Part shown: piece after piece, positions 53,955-63,375 of the stretch
Position numbering within the stretch: position 1 is the stretch's first letter
How the letters are laid out: the number at the start of each line of letters is the position of its first letter
Program-made: the position numbers and the translations under genes
Notes under the pieces: generated by a model
What the model was told of the DNA's origin: nothing
What the model saw: only the letters and a program-made list of their open reading frames with translations
The model's database searches: none
Assembly: GCA_021773015.1 (NCBI GenBank)
Contig: JAJFKW010000001.1
Span: forward strand, 3,269,305-3,333,304
Length of the DNA stretch: 64,000 nt
From: Woeseia sp.
GTDB lineage: Bacteria > Pseudomonadota > Gammaproteobacteria > Steroidobacterales > Woeseiaceae
Direction: 5' to 3'

Positions 53955-55949
53955 GTGATCGACACTCCGTATTCGATGCCCGCCAGGTCAGTCGCGCAAT
54001 CCAGATGCGCTATCGTGGCGCTAATGATTGTGCAAGCCGCTTTGCTTCGCATCGCCGCGGCTGCCGAGCCGCCGGTCGCCGCGAGTTTTGCTCACTTGCC
54101 GACCTACACTGATATTGCGATTGCTCCTGGTGGGTCCCGTTTCGCAGTTCGCTTCAATATAGATAACGTTTATAGACTAATCGTCTATGACGTCACAGGA
54201 GATCAGGTCAAAGCGGTATCTGCGTTCAAAGAAAGTGAGCTCATGTCCGTATCCTGGTTTCGCTGGGTATCGGCGACACGATTGCTAGTGAGCATCGCCT
54301 TCAATGCGCAAAGGGAACAAGGGTTCGGGTTTATCGACACTGAGGAGCGTCGACTCGTTGCGTTCGACGCCAAGACGTCAACTGTAATCGGACTCTTCAA
54401 AGAACGTCGGGGGCAGATTCCTATACAAATTCAAGACCGCATTGTATCGTTTTTGCCAAATGATCCAGAGCATATAATGGTTCAATACTCGCGCGGCGAC
54501 CCGTCCAAACCGAATGTTTATAAAGTAAATGTTACGAAGACCTCTGGGCATAAGCGCGTGCATACGGGTAAGAAAGGCGTGCTTCGCTGGTCAGCAGACG
54601 ATGATGGCGAGATTCGAGTTGGCACTGGAATGCGAAATGACCGTCACCCGCTACTGACGATACGGCAAAAGGGTGAGAAGAAATGGCGGGATTTCTCGCA
54701 CCGTCTGACTACTCCAGGAGTTTCGTTCGATGTGATGTCATTCGCACCAGGCGTCAACAAGCTCTACGTTAGGTCGAACCACGAGGGCGATCCCAGCGGT
54801 TTGTACGTATTCGATTTAATGCATGACCGCTTCGAAGAGCTGATCTACAAGCACCCTATCGTCGATATTGCGAATATCGATGTCGATGATAAGACGTCGG
54901 AATTGCGCAGTATCAATTTCGTAGTGGACGAAGTCGATACAAAATACATATCGATGAGTGCGATTGAAACGGCGATCTCGAAATTACATGCGCAATTTCC
55001 GGGAAAACGAATTTCGATATCTTCTATCTCAAGTGATGGAGAGCGAGCGGTATTGCTGATCAGGGGGTCAAAGGAAGCGGGCACATATTATCTGTACGAC
55101 AATGTTGCGCGGGGTCTAACATTGTTGCAGGAACAGTATCCAGATTTGTCCGGTGATGCTCTGGGCGAAACCATTGCTACCCATTACAGCGCACGAGATG
55201 GATTAGAGATTCCGGCTTTCGTCACAGCGCCGCCAGGAATCGATAGTATTCAGCAAATTAATCGATTGCCGTTCGTAATCATGCCGCACGGTGGTCCGGC
55301 GGCGCGCGATTTCTTGCGCTTCGATTACTGGGTACAGTTTCTGGTGTCACGCGGTTATGGCGTCTTACAAATGAATTTTCGGGGGTCGGCTGGTTATGGC
55401 GAGGCTTTTAAGCAAGCCGGCAACCGGGAGTGGGGCCAGGCGATGCAGGACGACGTGACGGACGGCGTGCGTTGGCTAGTAGCCGGGGAGCATGCTGATC
55501 CGGATCGCATCGTCATTCTTGGCGGCTCGTATGGTGGCTACGCTGCATTAATCGGAGCAGCAAAGACGCCGGAGTTGTATCGGTGCGCTGTTAGTTTCGC
55601 CGGCGTGTCGGATCTGCCTCTGTTGATCCGGCACGCGCGCCGATATATTGGCGGAAGATTTGCGACGCGCTTTATTGGCGATTTGTGGAAAGACCGCAAA
55701 ATGTTGGTCGAGAATTCCGCAGCCAGGCGAGCTAGTGACATAACGATACCGGTTTTGCTATTTCACGGCACGGCCGATACGGTGGTCGAAATTGAGCAGT
55801 CAGATCGCATGGCTGCGGCACTAAAAAAGCACGACAAGGAGCACCGCTATATTCGCTTAGAGGACGGAGACCACTATTTGAGTATCTATGCAAACCGATT
55901 GCGGTTTCTCAATGAAACTGAACAATTCTTAGTTGCCTGTCTGAATTAG
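53955..55949 (+). CDS. Prolyl oligopeptidase (S9) family serine peptidase
   Basis: 664 residues from GTG 53955. A signal peptide is seen (IVALMIVQAALLRIAAAAEP), so it is periplasmic. The N-terminal beta-propeller (about 45-400) contains repeated strand motifs such as ITPYTDIAIAPGGSRFAVRF-like openings. The C-terminal alpha/beta-hydrolase has the catalytic triad Ser525 in GGSYGGYAAL, Asp608 in HGTADTVV and His640 in DGDHYL. The oxyanion loop is PHGGPAARD. The length and order fit acylaminoacyl-peptidase/dipeptidyl-peptidase-type S9 enzymes, which cut short peptides. It follows the Rieske operon by 43 bp but is probably separate. Two M16 peptidases in the window also point to periplasmic peptide breakdown. 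Confidence 0.92.
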   Translation: MIDTPYSMPARSVAQSRCAIVALMIVQAALLRIAAAAEPPVAASFAHLPTYTDIAIAPGGSRFAVRFNIDNVYRLIVYDVTGDQVKAVSAFKESELMSVSWFRWVSATRLLVSIAFNAQREQGFGFIDTEERRLVAFDAKTSTVIGLFKERRGQIPIQIQDRIVSFLPNDPEHIMVQYSRGDPSKPNVYKVNVTKTSGHKRVHTGKKGVLRWSADDDGEIRVGTGMRNDRHPLLTIRQKGEKKWRDFSHRLTTPGVSFDVMSFAPGVNKLYVRSNHEGDPSGLYVFDLMHDRFEELIYKHPIVDIANIDVDDKTSELRSINFVVDEVDTKYISMSAIETAISKLHAQFPGKRISISSISSDGERAVLLIRGSKEAGTYYLYDNVARGLTLLQEQYPDLSGDALGETIATHYSARDGLEIPAFVTAPPGIDSIQQINRLPFVIMPHGGPAARDFLRFDYWVQFLVSRGYGVLQMNFRGSAGYGEAFKQAGNREWGQAMQDDVTDGVRWLVAGEHADPDRIVILGGSYGGYAALIGAAKTPELYRCAVSFAGVSDLPLLIRHARRYIGGRFATRFIGDLWKDRKMLVENSAARRASDITIPVLLFHGTADTVVEIEQSDRMAAALKKHDKEHRYIRLEDGDHYLSIYANRLRFLNETEQFLVACLN

Positions 55950-55977
55950 AAAAGCGGATTCAAGGGAAGTGGGAAAA

Positions 55978-56046
55978 GGGGTCAAAGCACAGTTGTGAGG
56001 CAGTAAGGGAGCTCCGCCAAATCCAGGTCAAATGTGCTCCGACCCC
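55978..56046. repeat. REP-like palindromic intergenic element
   Basis: GGGGTCAAAGCACA (55978-55991) and TGTGCTCCGACCCC (56033-56046) are imperfect inverted arms (12 of 14 match) around a 41-base centre. GGGGTC-x-x-AG arms of this kind are common in repeated intergenic elements spread by REP-associated (RAYT) transposases. No transposase gene is in the window, and no second copy was seen. Confidence 0.5.
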
Positions 56047-56501
56047 GGTTAGGTCACCCCTGACTAATGCACCGCGTACCGGATGGTGGAATCAATCGGC
56101 AGAAGATCTGCACGAAGTCCGGCCTAAATTCCGTTTAACAATAAGATTGTTCGTACACGTTTTCGAAGTCAGGTTTCTGTATTCTTTGCTGAAAAGGCCG
56201 GATAGTGCGGTAACGGCTATATCGAAATAGCCTAGCGTTCTATCGACGCGATTGTTCTTGGTCGACTTATTTCCCATAATGGGTCCTACGAGTTCCGTTT
56301 CTTTAGTTCGAGATTGATTGACGACGTGACCACGTAACGAATGGTCAAGATTGGCTACTTGGGTTCTAAGAGTCCTGTGACAGAGCTTAGATTTGTCTGA
56401 TATAGGTCGGATATTTATCTGAATCGTGCTGTCTGAGTCTCTTATGGATTTAGGCCCGGTGGTTGCAATGTCGAAGCTAGCTAAACGGGATAAACAAAAA
56501 C
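56047..56501. other. Noncoding region upstream of the CadC-TPR regulator gene
   Basis: 455 bases with no supported gene. A small reverse frame at 56092-56277 has no ribosome site or family match. The last 100 bases must contain the promoter of the regulator gene at 56502, and AGCTAGCTAAACGGG lies near its start. I see no obvious operator. Confidence 0.4.
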
Positions 56502-58901
56502 ATGTCTACTGAGAATCCTGAGCGATTTCAGCTTGGCCCATGGTTGATCGAGCCAACCCTGGGACGGGCGGCAATGGGCGAAACAGAAGTAAGCCTGCGC
56601 CCAAAAGAAATGGATTTACTGCTGTACCTGGCCAAAAACCAGGGACGCGTGGTGAGCGTGGATGACATTTTTGCCAACGTTTGGGAAGGCGTTGAGGTCA
56701 GTAACGATGCGCTCTATTTTTCCATTAGCCAGTTGCGCAAATCGCTGGATCTGGCGGACGATAGCGCCAGCATTGTCGAAACCATTCCGAAGCGCGGTTA
56801 TCGACTAACCCAGGTCGTCGACTTCTTTGACGAGGCCGAAACATCAGGACTCACGGACAGCTCCGAAGAATCTCACAATCTAGCGACCGCCGCGCCCAAG
56901 TCACGGCGATTCAAAATCGCTCCGCTGGTTGCGGGGGCGGTCGTATTGCTGGTTGCGGCAATGTGGTTTGCTTATGTTCAGATGCCATACCAAGATTCCG
57001 ACGCGCTGGTGAACGTAAATTCGATTGCGGTGTTGCCGTTTGTCGACCTTTCACCCGGACGAGATCATGCTTATTTTTCTGACGGAATTACTGAAGAAAT
57101 ACTGAGCCGATTGACTCACGTACAAGGACTGTACGTTGCCGCCCGGACGTCCTCTTTTTCGTTCAAAGGCAGCGAACTAGATATTGTCGACATTGGAAAA
57201 GCACTCGGCGTCGCATCGATTTTGGAAGGCAGCATCCGAAAAGATGGCGATCTGGTAAAAATTTCGGTACAGCTGGTTGACGCCACTACTGGGTTTCAGT
57301 TGTGGTCCAACACCTATGAGCGGGAGTTGAGCAGTGTGTTCGCAATTCAAATCGACATCAGTCAACGAATTATCGATGCGCTGCACGTTACCCTGGATGC
57401 GCCGCTGAAATTCAGTGGTGATCCAAAGGACAGGGTTATGAACCCATTGGTGCTCGAGGAGTACCTATTGGGGTTGGAGTCTTTGCGCAACAATAGTTTC
57501 CAATCGCTGAACGCTGCTGCGGACCATTTTAATACTGCGCTTGCACTCAACCCATCGTTCCACAAAGCTGGCGTTCGACTTGCGGAGACGAAACTTGCGC
57601 AACTGGCTACTGGTGCAACCACGGACATGTCTTTGGTCGTCGAGGCGGAGGCATTGCTCCTTGATGCGTTGCGCGACAACCCTGACGACGCGGGCGCTCA
57701 TCGTATTCTGGCAAAAACCTACAATTGGCAATCGAAGAGGGATGAAAGTGAGAGGGAGTTGCAGGCGGCATTAGCGCTAGCGCCTAGTGATTCGGATGTG
57801 TTGGTGCAGCTGGCTCAGGTAAGAATGAGTCGTGGCGATGTACAAGAATCCCTGAACTTGGTGCGCCGGGCGATTCGGCTCGACCCCTTCGGCTCCGAAC
57901 CGCTGACTTTTTATGGCCGTACACAGGCTCGCCTCGGACAGCCAAAGGACGCGAGTGAGTCCTATTTGAAGGCAATTGACTTGCATCCGGGAAATCCGAA
58001 TTTTCCATGGTTGCGCGGCAAGTTGCAGGTGGGCGAACTCGGGGAAATATCCGATGGCTTAGTTAGCTTTCTGAAGGCCGCAGAAATAGATCAGAATGAT
58101 TACGAAATAGCCGCTTACGTTGCGATGACCTATTTATCTCTGGAAATGTTCGATGCTGCAGAACCGTGGATAAAGAGAGCCAATACGGACGGACGGGGCA
58201 CAATTACAACGAGTGCCCTAAACGCCATCTTTTACGCTCTTACAGGTCAGGGAGAACGTGCCGCCGAACTTTCCGTCGCGGCAGTGCGAAGTCGAAAAGA
58301 ACGATTTGGCGCACATGCAATGCTTACCAAGTCATTGCTGATCTTGGCGGGCGGTCATTTGATCGAGAACGGAATGGCCGACGAAGCAGTGACTCTGTTC
58401 GAAGAAGCTTCGCCCTTGCAATCGTATATACGCAACAAGACATTACATGGCAACGTAGCTGAGGCGCGCCTTGCACTTAACGATATCCCCAAGCGTTGGT
58501 TGGTTGCTAAGGCTTGTGCATACGATGCGGCTGGGTTACCGGGTAAGGCATCGCAGATGCTCGCCTACATGAAGATGGCGCGAATTGGAACGGTAGATAA
58601 ATTTAGGGCGCAACTTCGCACTGACGACTACCTAGTCGAAGCTGAGGCCCTTACCCTTGAGGGAGACACCGATGCGGCGCTTGCGACACTTGAAAAAGCA
58701 CTTGCTGGCAACTTGTATTTCAATTGGCAGATCGAAATACAGAATAATCACGCGTTTACCGACTTGCGTGAAGAACCAAGATTCTTGGCGTTAGTGGAAT
58801 CGATCAAGCAGAAAATTCACCGTGAACGAGAATTTGTATTGGAAAGGGAAAAGTACGCTTCCGTGTCAACACCAAGCTTGGGCGGCTTTGATCTGAACTA
58901 G
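56502..58901 (+). CDS. CadC-like winged-helix regulator with TPR domain
   Basis: 799 residues. The N-terminal OmpR/CadC-type winged helix (about 10-105) is seen in SLRPKEMDLLLYLAKNQGRVV, DALYFSISQLRKSL and TIPKRGYRL. A single membrane helix runs from about 139 to 160. After it comes a TolB-like region (SIAVLPFVDLSPGRDHAYFSDGITEEILSRL), then a long TPR array (about 330-770) with repeats such as ALAPSDSDVLVQLAQVRMSRGDVQESLNLV. Such proteins bind DNA on the inside and sense partners outside. No partner is encoded next to it; the next gene is an M16 peptidase lipoprotein. A signal tied to peptide stress is possible. Confidence 0.9.
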   Translation: MSTENPERFQLGPWLIEPTLGRAAMGETEVSLRPKEMDLLLYLAKNQGRVVSVDDIFANVWEGVEVSNDALYFSISQLRKSLDLADDSASIVETIPKRGYRLTQVVDFFDEAETSGLTDSSEESHNLATAAPKSRRFKIAPLVAGAVVLLVAAMWFAYVQMPYQDSDALVNVNSIAVLPFVDLSPGRDHAYFSDGITEEILSRLTHVQGLYVAARTSSFSFKGSELDIVDIGKALGVASILEGSIRKDGDLVKISVQLVDATTGFQLWSNTYERELSSVFAIQIDISQRIIDALHVTLDAPLKFSGDPKDRVMNPLVLEEYLLGLESLRNNSFQSLNAAADHFNTALALNPSFHKAGVRLAETKLAQLATGATTDMSLVVEAEALLLDALRDNPDDAGAHRILAKTYNWQSKRDESERELQAALALAPSDSDVLVQLAQVRMSRGDVQESLNLVRRAIRLDPFGSEPLTFYGRTQARLGQPKDASESYLKAIDLHPGNPNFPWLRGKLQVGELGEISDGLVSFLKAAEIDQNDYEIAAYVAMTYLSLEMFDAAEPWIKRANTDGRGTITTSALNAIFYALTGQGERAAELSVAAVRSRKERFGAHAMLTKSLLILAGGHLIENGMADEAVTLFEEASPLQSYIRNKTLHGNVAEARLALNDIPKRWLVAKACAYDAAGLPGKASQMLAYMKMARIGTVDKFRAQLRTDDYLVEAEALTLEGDTDAALATLEKALAGNLYFNWQIEIQNNHAFTDLREEPRFLALVESIKQKIHREREFVLEREKYASVSTPSLGGFDLN

Positions 58902-59133
58902 TTCCATTCGAGTATTGTCAAAAACACATTGCGATCCAATGCCGCATCACATGTGCGGTGAATTTCGATAATTCAGACATTTTTTGTCGCGATTGTGACA
59001 AAATAGTGCGCCTTATCAGGGTAAAAAACCCTGGCAATCCAACTGATCAAATGGCTGTTGCCGATGACAAATTCGCAATCAGTGGCGCATCCCAGACGTT
59101 GGGCTGCGCAGCATAAAAGACACGGGAAAAAAT

Positions 59134-62019
59134 ATGAAACTGAGAAATTCAATTATTTGCGCACTATTGCTATCTCTTGGCGCTTGCCAGGACAGCGGTG
59201 ACAGTGACTTAGGCGCTGATGCAGTCACACTTCCGCAAGGCATTACATTCATCGAAGAAATTCAAAAAAACCCTGGCGATGAGTTAGTTATCCCGTATAA
59301 GAAATATGCATTGGACAATGGCTTAACGGTCATCCTGCACGAAGATCACTCTGATCCATTGGTCCACGTTGACGTCACTTATCACGTGGGCTCAGGCCGG
59401 GAAGAAGTCGGTAAATCCGGATTTGCACACTTCTTCGAACATATGATGTTCCAAGGCTCCGAGCATGTTGCTGACGAGCAGCACATCAAGATCATCTCTG
59501 AATCTGGCGGTACGATGAATGGCACGACGAACACGGATCGAACGAATTACTTCGAGACGGTGCCGGCCAATCAGTTGGAAAAAATGCTTTGGCTGGAGGC
59601 GGACCGAATGGGATTTCTACTGGATGCAGTCACCCAGGAAAAATTCGAAGTGCAGCGCGAGACAGTTAAGAATGAACGCGGGCAGCGTCTTGACAATCAG
59701 CCATATGGTCTTTTGCAAGAGCGAGTAAATGAAGCGTTGTATCCTGAAGGTCATCCGTATTCGTGGATGACCATTGGTTACATCGAGGATCTGAATAGAG
59801 TTGATGTCAACGACCTAAAAAAGTTTTTTCTTCGTTGGTACGGACCAAACAATGCGGTATTGACCATTGGCGGTGATATCGATGTTGTGCAAACGTTAAT
59901 TTGGGTCGAGCGTTACTACGGTTCTATTCCGCGCGGCCCAGCGGTTAATAGCCCTGAGAAACCAGCCGTGACGCTGGAAAACGATCGCTATACTTCGATG
60001 GAGGATAATGTTGCATTGCCGCTTTTGTACATGGCGTACCCAACGGTGTCTTTGCACCATGCAGACGAGGCCCCGTTGGATGTATTGATGTTCGTTCTTG
60101 GTCAAGGCGAAACATCGTTATTATACAAGAATATGGTAAAGAATGGCCTCGCTGTGCAGGCGGGCGCTGGGCATGGATGCCAAGAAATTTCTTGTCGCTT
60201 CACGATGTTTGCACTGCCGAATCCAGCGTCTGGAAAATCGCTTGGTGACCTTGAAGCGATCATGCGCGATTCACTTATTGAATTTGAAGGCCGCGGCGTC
60301 ACGGATGATGACGTGTTGCGTGTAAAAATGAATATCGTCTCAGGCATGATCTTCGGATTGGAGAGCGTCGCGGGCAAGGTTGGTCAACTTGCTGCGTATG
60401 AAACGTATGACGGCAATCCGAACTACACAGCAACGGATATCGCCCGCTACGAGAACGTGACGAAAGAAGACGTTATGCGGGTTTACCGAAAATACATTGT
60501 TGACAAGGCTGCGGTAATAATGAGCATTGTTCCTCATGGCCAGCGGGACGCTGTGGCGCACGAGGATACTTGGCAACGATTTGAGCGCGAGCTACCCGAA
60601 TACACCGCCGTGTCTGACGGCGAGTTGGACTATCGTCGGGCGGAAGACGAATTCGATCGCAGCATAATACCGCCCGCAGGGTTGAATCCGAGCATCACGT
60701 TGCCGGCGATATGGCGGGATGAACTTGAGAACGGTGTGAAGATTCTTGGCGCGCTGAATGACGAAACGCCGACCACCGCTATCAGCCTCAGAATCGAAGC
60801 GGGTCAGCAGAATGAAGCGCTGGAAAAATTGGGACTGGCGTCGATGACAGCTGCAATGATGAACGAAGCAACGCAGAAATCGACCAATGAGGAGATCAGC
60901 GACCGGCTGCAGAAGTTAGGCTCGACAGTGCAGTTTGCGGCGGGGAACGAGAGTACGACGCTTAGCATTCGCAGTCTGAGCAAAAACCTCGATGCGACTT
61001 TGGACATTGCGGCAGAAATGCTATTCGAACCGAAGTTCGACATCGCGGACTTCGATCGCGTCAAGGCGCAGACCATTCAGGCTATCGAACTCAGCAATAA
61101 GAATGCAGCGAATACGGCGACCGTAGTGTATCAACAGCTGCTGCTAGGCAAGCAGAACAGTATCGCCTATCTCAATATCGGTACAGCGTTGACAGTTAGC
61201 GCGCTAACCTTAGATGACGTGAAATCTTTTTATGCTGAGTACTACTCACCGAAAATCGCCAGTTTCATAGGCGTGAGCGATTTTCCAAGAGCGGAGTTTC
61301 TGCAAAAATTGGCACGCTTCAAAGATTGGGATGGGGCTGAGGTCGCTCTGACTGAACTGGAGCCGCTTCCGAAACTAGGCGCGACAAAATTGTTTCTGGT
61401 GGACAAGCCAGACGCCGCACAATCGGAAATTCGGATAGGTAAGCTATCGCTGAAATACGATGCGACGGGCGATTATTACCGGGCAAATCTGATGAATTAT
61501 GCTCTCGGCGGGGCGTTTAATAGCCGAATTAATTTGAATCTGCGAGAGGATAAAGGCTATTCCTACGGTGCGAGATCAGGCTTTAGCGGTCAGGCGGAAT
61601 ATGGAACATTTACCGCGAGTGCAGCCGTCCGTAGCGATGTGACTGCGGCATCGATAATCGAATTTGAACGTGAGATTCGAGGGTATGCAGAAAAGGGAAT
61701 TACGGAGCCGGAACTTACCTTTACTCGAAGCGCAATTGGCCAAAGAGACGCGCGAAGTTTCGAAACGCCAAGTCAGAAGCTTGGATTTCTGGCACAAGTA
61801 CTTACTTACGATTTACCCGATGATTTCATAGACCAGCAAAACGATATTCTGAGTCGAGTATCGCAATCAGAAATGAGCGATCTAGCCGCAACGCATCTGG
61901 ATGTCGACCAAATGCAGATTGTCGTTGTGGGCGACAAGCAATCTATATTACCGAGCCTGCAAGAGTTGGGTTACGAAATCGTTGAGCTGGATGCAAACGG
62001 CAATGTGGTCGTTTTGTAA
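59134..62019 (+). CDS. Lipoprotein M16-family zinc metallopeptidase
   Basis: 961 residues. The lipobox LGAC (Cys18) makes it a membrane-anchored periplasmic lipoprotein. The zinc motif HFFEH is H99-FFE102-H103, with the distal Glu in VKNERGQ. Substrate motif NLREDKGYSYGARSGF occurs late, as in all M16 peptidases, and the second half lacks HxxEH. The chain is a paralogue of the soluble enzyme at 10664, about 30 residues longer. The 232-bp upstream gap contains a hairpin (CAGGGT-AAAAA-ACCCTG at 59017-59033) that is not a standard terminator. The CadC-TPR gene lies before it and may regulate it. Confidence 0.92.
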   Translation: MKLRNSIICALLLSLGACQDSGDSDLGADAVTLPQGITFIEEIQKNPGDELVIPYKKYALDNGLTVILHEDHSDPLVHVDVTYHVGSGREEVGKSGFAHFFEHMMFQGSEHVADEQHIKIISESGGTMNGTTNTDRTNYFETVPANQLEKMLWLEADRMGFLLDAVTQEKFEVQRETVKNERGQRLDNQPYGLLQERVNEALYPEGHPYSWMTIGYIEDLNRVDVNDLKKFFLRWYGPNNAVLTIGGDIDVVQTLIWVERYYGSIPRGPAVNSPEKPAVTLENDRYTSMEDNVALPLLYMAYPTVSLHHADEAPLDVLMFVLGQGETSLLYKNMVKNGLAVQAGAGHGCQEISCRFTMFALPNPASGKSLGDLEAIMRDSLIEFEGRGVTDDDVLRVKMNIVSGMIFGLESVAGKVGQLAAYETYDGNPNYTATDIARYENVTKEDVMRVYRKYIVDKAAVIMSIVPHGQRDAVAHEDTWQRFERELPEYTAVSDGELDYRRAEDEFDRSIIPPAGLNPSITLPAIWRDELENGVKILGALNDETPTTAISLRIEAGQQNEALEKLGLASMTAAMMNEATQKSTNEEISDRLQKLGSTVQFAAGNESTTLSIRSLSKNLDATLDIAAEMLFEPKFDIADFDRVKAQTIQAIELSNKNAANTATVVYQQLLLGKQNSIAYLNIGTALTVSALTLDDVKSFYAEYYSPKIASFIGVSDFPRAEFLQKLARFKDWDGAEVALTELEPLPKLGATKLFLVDKPDAAQSEIRIGKLSLKYDATGDYYRANLMNYALGGAFNSRINLNLREDKGYSYGARSGFSGQAEYGTFTASAAVRSDVTAASIIEFEREIRGYAEKGITEPELTFTRSAIGQRDARSFETPSQKLGFLAQVLTYDLPDDFIDQQNDILSRVSQSEMSDLAATHLDVDQMQIVVVGDKQSILPSLQELGYEIVELDANGNVVVL

Positions 62020-62051
62020 CTCTGCATTGCGCAACGCTTAGACTATTCCCA

Positions 62052-63332
62052 TTAGTCGATAATCAAGCCTCGGGAAATCACGTGTCGCAAATCACGCAGA
62101 CAGGTCAAATCGATCACTGGGTTGCATGGAAGCACGATGAGATCGGCTCGTTTGCCTACAGCAACCGTGCCTATCTCATCGGCGAGCATGAGGAGTTCGG
62201 CACCACCTAAAGTCGCCATTCTAAGGACATCTTCGTTCGGAATTCCGGCATCCGCAATAGCTTCGATTTCATCGTAAATTGCGTTGGCCGGCAAGTCGTC
62301 ACCAGCATCAGAATCTGTTCCGATGGCTAGCAAGGCACCGCTGTCAAACAATCTTTTGACTACTTTCCGTCGATTCTTAGCGCCCTGATCACGCAGTCTT
62401 GAATTCGCCCAGGCTGCTTCAGCAAGTGACGTCGGAAGATTTTTGTCAAACCATACAAGTGTCGGAACATTCCAAATGTTCGCGTCGACCGTTTGTTCGA
62501 TCAGCCAATCAATTTTCTGCCAATCAACATCGCCAGCACCAAACAACGATCGGAAATCAGATGCGTCAAGGTTTTGAGATGCTGGAGTTAGGGAACTGCC
62601 GATATACTCGGTCAGATGTTCAATTGATCTGACAGAGGTACTAAGCATGTTTGTTAACCCGACATCGACTGGTGTGTGTCCACCGACTGGAAGCCCTAGC
62701 TTTTTCGATTGGGCGACTACACCGAGAAAACCAGGTTCTTTTAGAAACGTATATATTTTGATCCAGTCAAAACCGGCGCGATGAAAATCCAAAATCGCTT
62801 TCGCACCGTCATCTACCGTCGTCGGCGTAGCAAATCCCTCCCGCGGCGAACTCCAATTGCCGATGGTTGGAGCCGCGACCTTCAGACATGGGCCCACTTT
62901 CGTTCCCGATTCGATTTCGTCGCGCCATTTAAGGAGAAATGCTCGACCATTCATCTCCCTGACGCACGTAATACCAGCGCGCAAGTAATCCTTCAGTGCG
63001 GCCGGCTCGGCGTGCCGCAAGTGTATGTGTGCGTCGACGAGACCAGGCATCAAGACGTGGCCGCCGGCATCTATTAGTTGCGAAGATTCGGGAATTCGAG
63101 TTTTTTGCCGATCGCCCATGGAAGAGATTCGGTCACCCCTGATGAGAATGGTCTGATCCAGAATCAGCCCACGCTCATCCATTGTGATTACGTCGACGCC
63201 AACGATGGCGAGTTCGGTACCGGACGATATTTCAGTCGAATCAATCGTAGAGCAGGAACACAATGCTGTCGCAAAGCAAAAAAGCAACCATTTGAAAGTC
63301 GGCAATACGCCCGCAATTACTGATTTGTCCAT
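62052..63332 (-). CDS. Exported amidohydrolase, imidazolonepropionase/prolidase-like
   Basis: 426 residues. The N-terminus is a lipoprotein-like signal (LLFCFATALCSC). The amidohydrolase fold has DAHIHLRH, then IKIYTF with a possible carboxylated Lys, GGHTPVDVG, SIEHLTEY and GTDSDAGDD, so the binuclear metal site looks complete. The late GKRADLIVLPCNPV closes the composite domain. It is a relative of the gene at 41325, but the sequences differ enough that different substrates are likely. It converges on the M16 lipoprotein gene (33 bp apart). The AraC gene upstream on the same strand, 44 bp away, may be its regulator. Confidence 0.88.
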   Translation of the reverse strand: MDKSVIAGVLPTFKWLLFCFATALCSCSTIDSTEISSGTELAIVGVDVITMDERGLILDQTILIRGDRISSMGDRQKTRIPESSQLIDAGGHVLMPGLVDAHIHLRHAEPAALKDYLRAGITCVREMNGRAFLLKWRDEIESGTKVGPCLKVAAPTIGNWSSPREGFATPTTVDDGAKAILDFHRAGFDWIKIYTFLKEPGFLGVVAQSKKLGLPVGGHTPVDVGLTNMLSTSVRSIEHLTEYIGSSLTPASQNLDASDFRSLFGAGDVDWQKIDWLIEQTVDANIWNVPTLVWFDKNLPTSLAEAAWANSRLRDQGAKNRRKVVKRLFDSGALLAIGTDSDAGDDLPANAIYDEIEAIADAGIPNEDVLRMATLGGAELLMLADEIGTVAVGKRADLIVLPCNPVIDLTCLRDLRHVISRGLIID

Positions 63333-63375
63333 GTCCCGAATATGCTTGACCTATGAACTCTAGTCTTGTCGAATC

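Noticed and set aside
56092-56277. 61-codon reverse open frame near the palindromic repeat
   Set aside because: No ribosome site and no recognisable motif.
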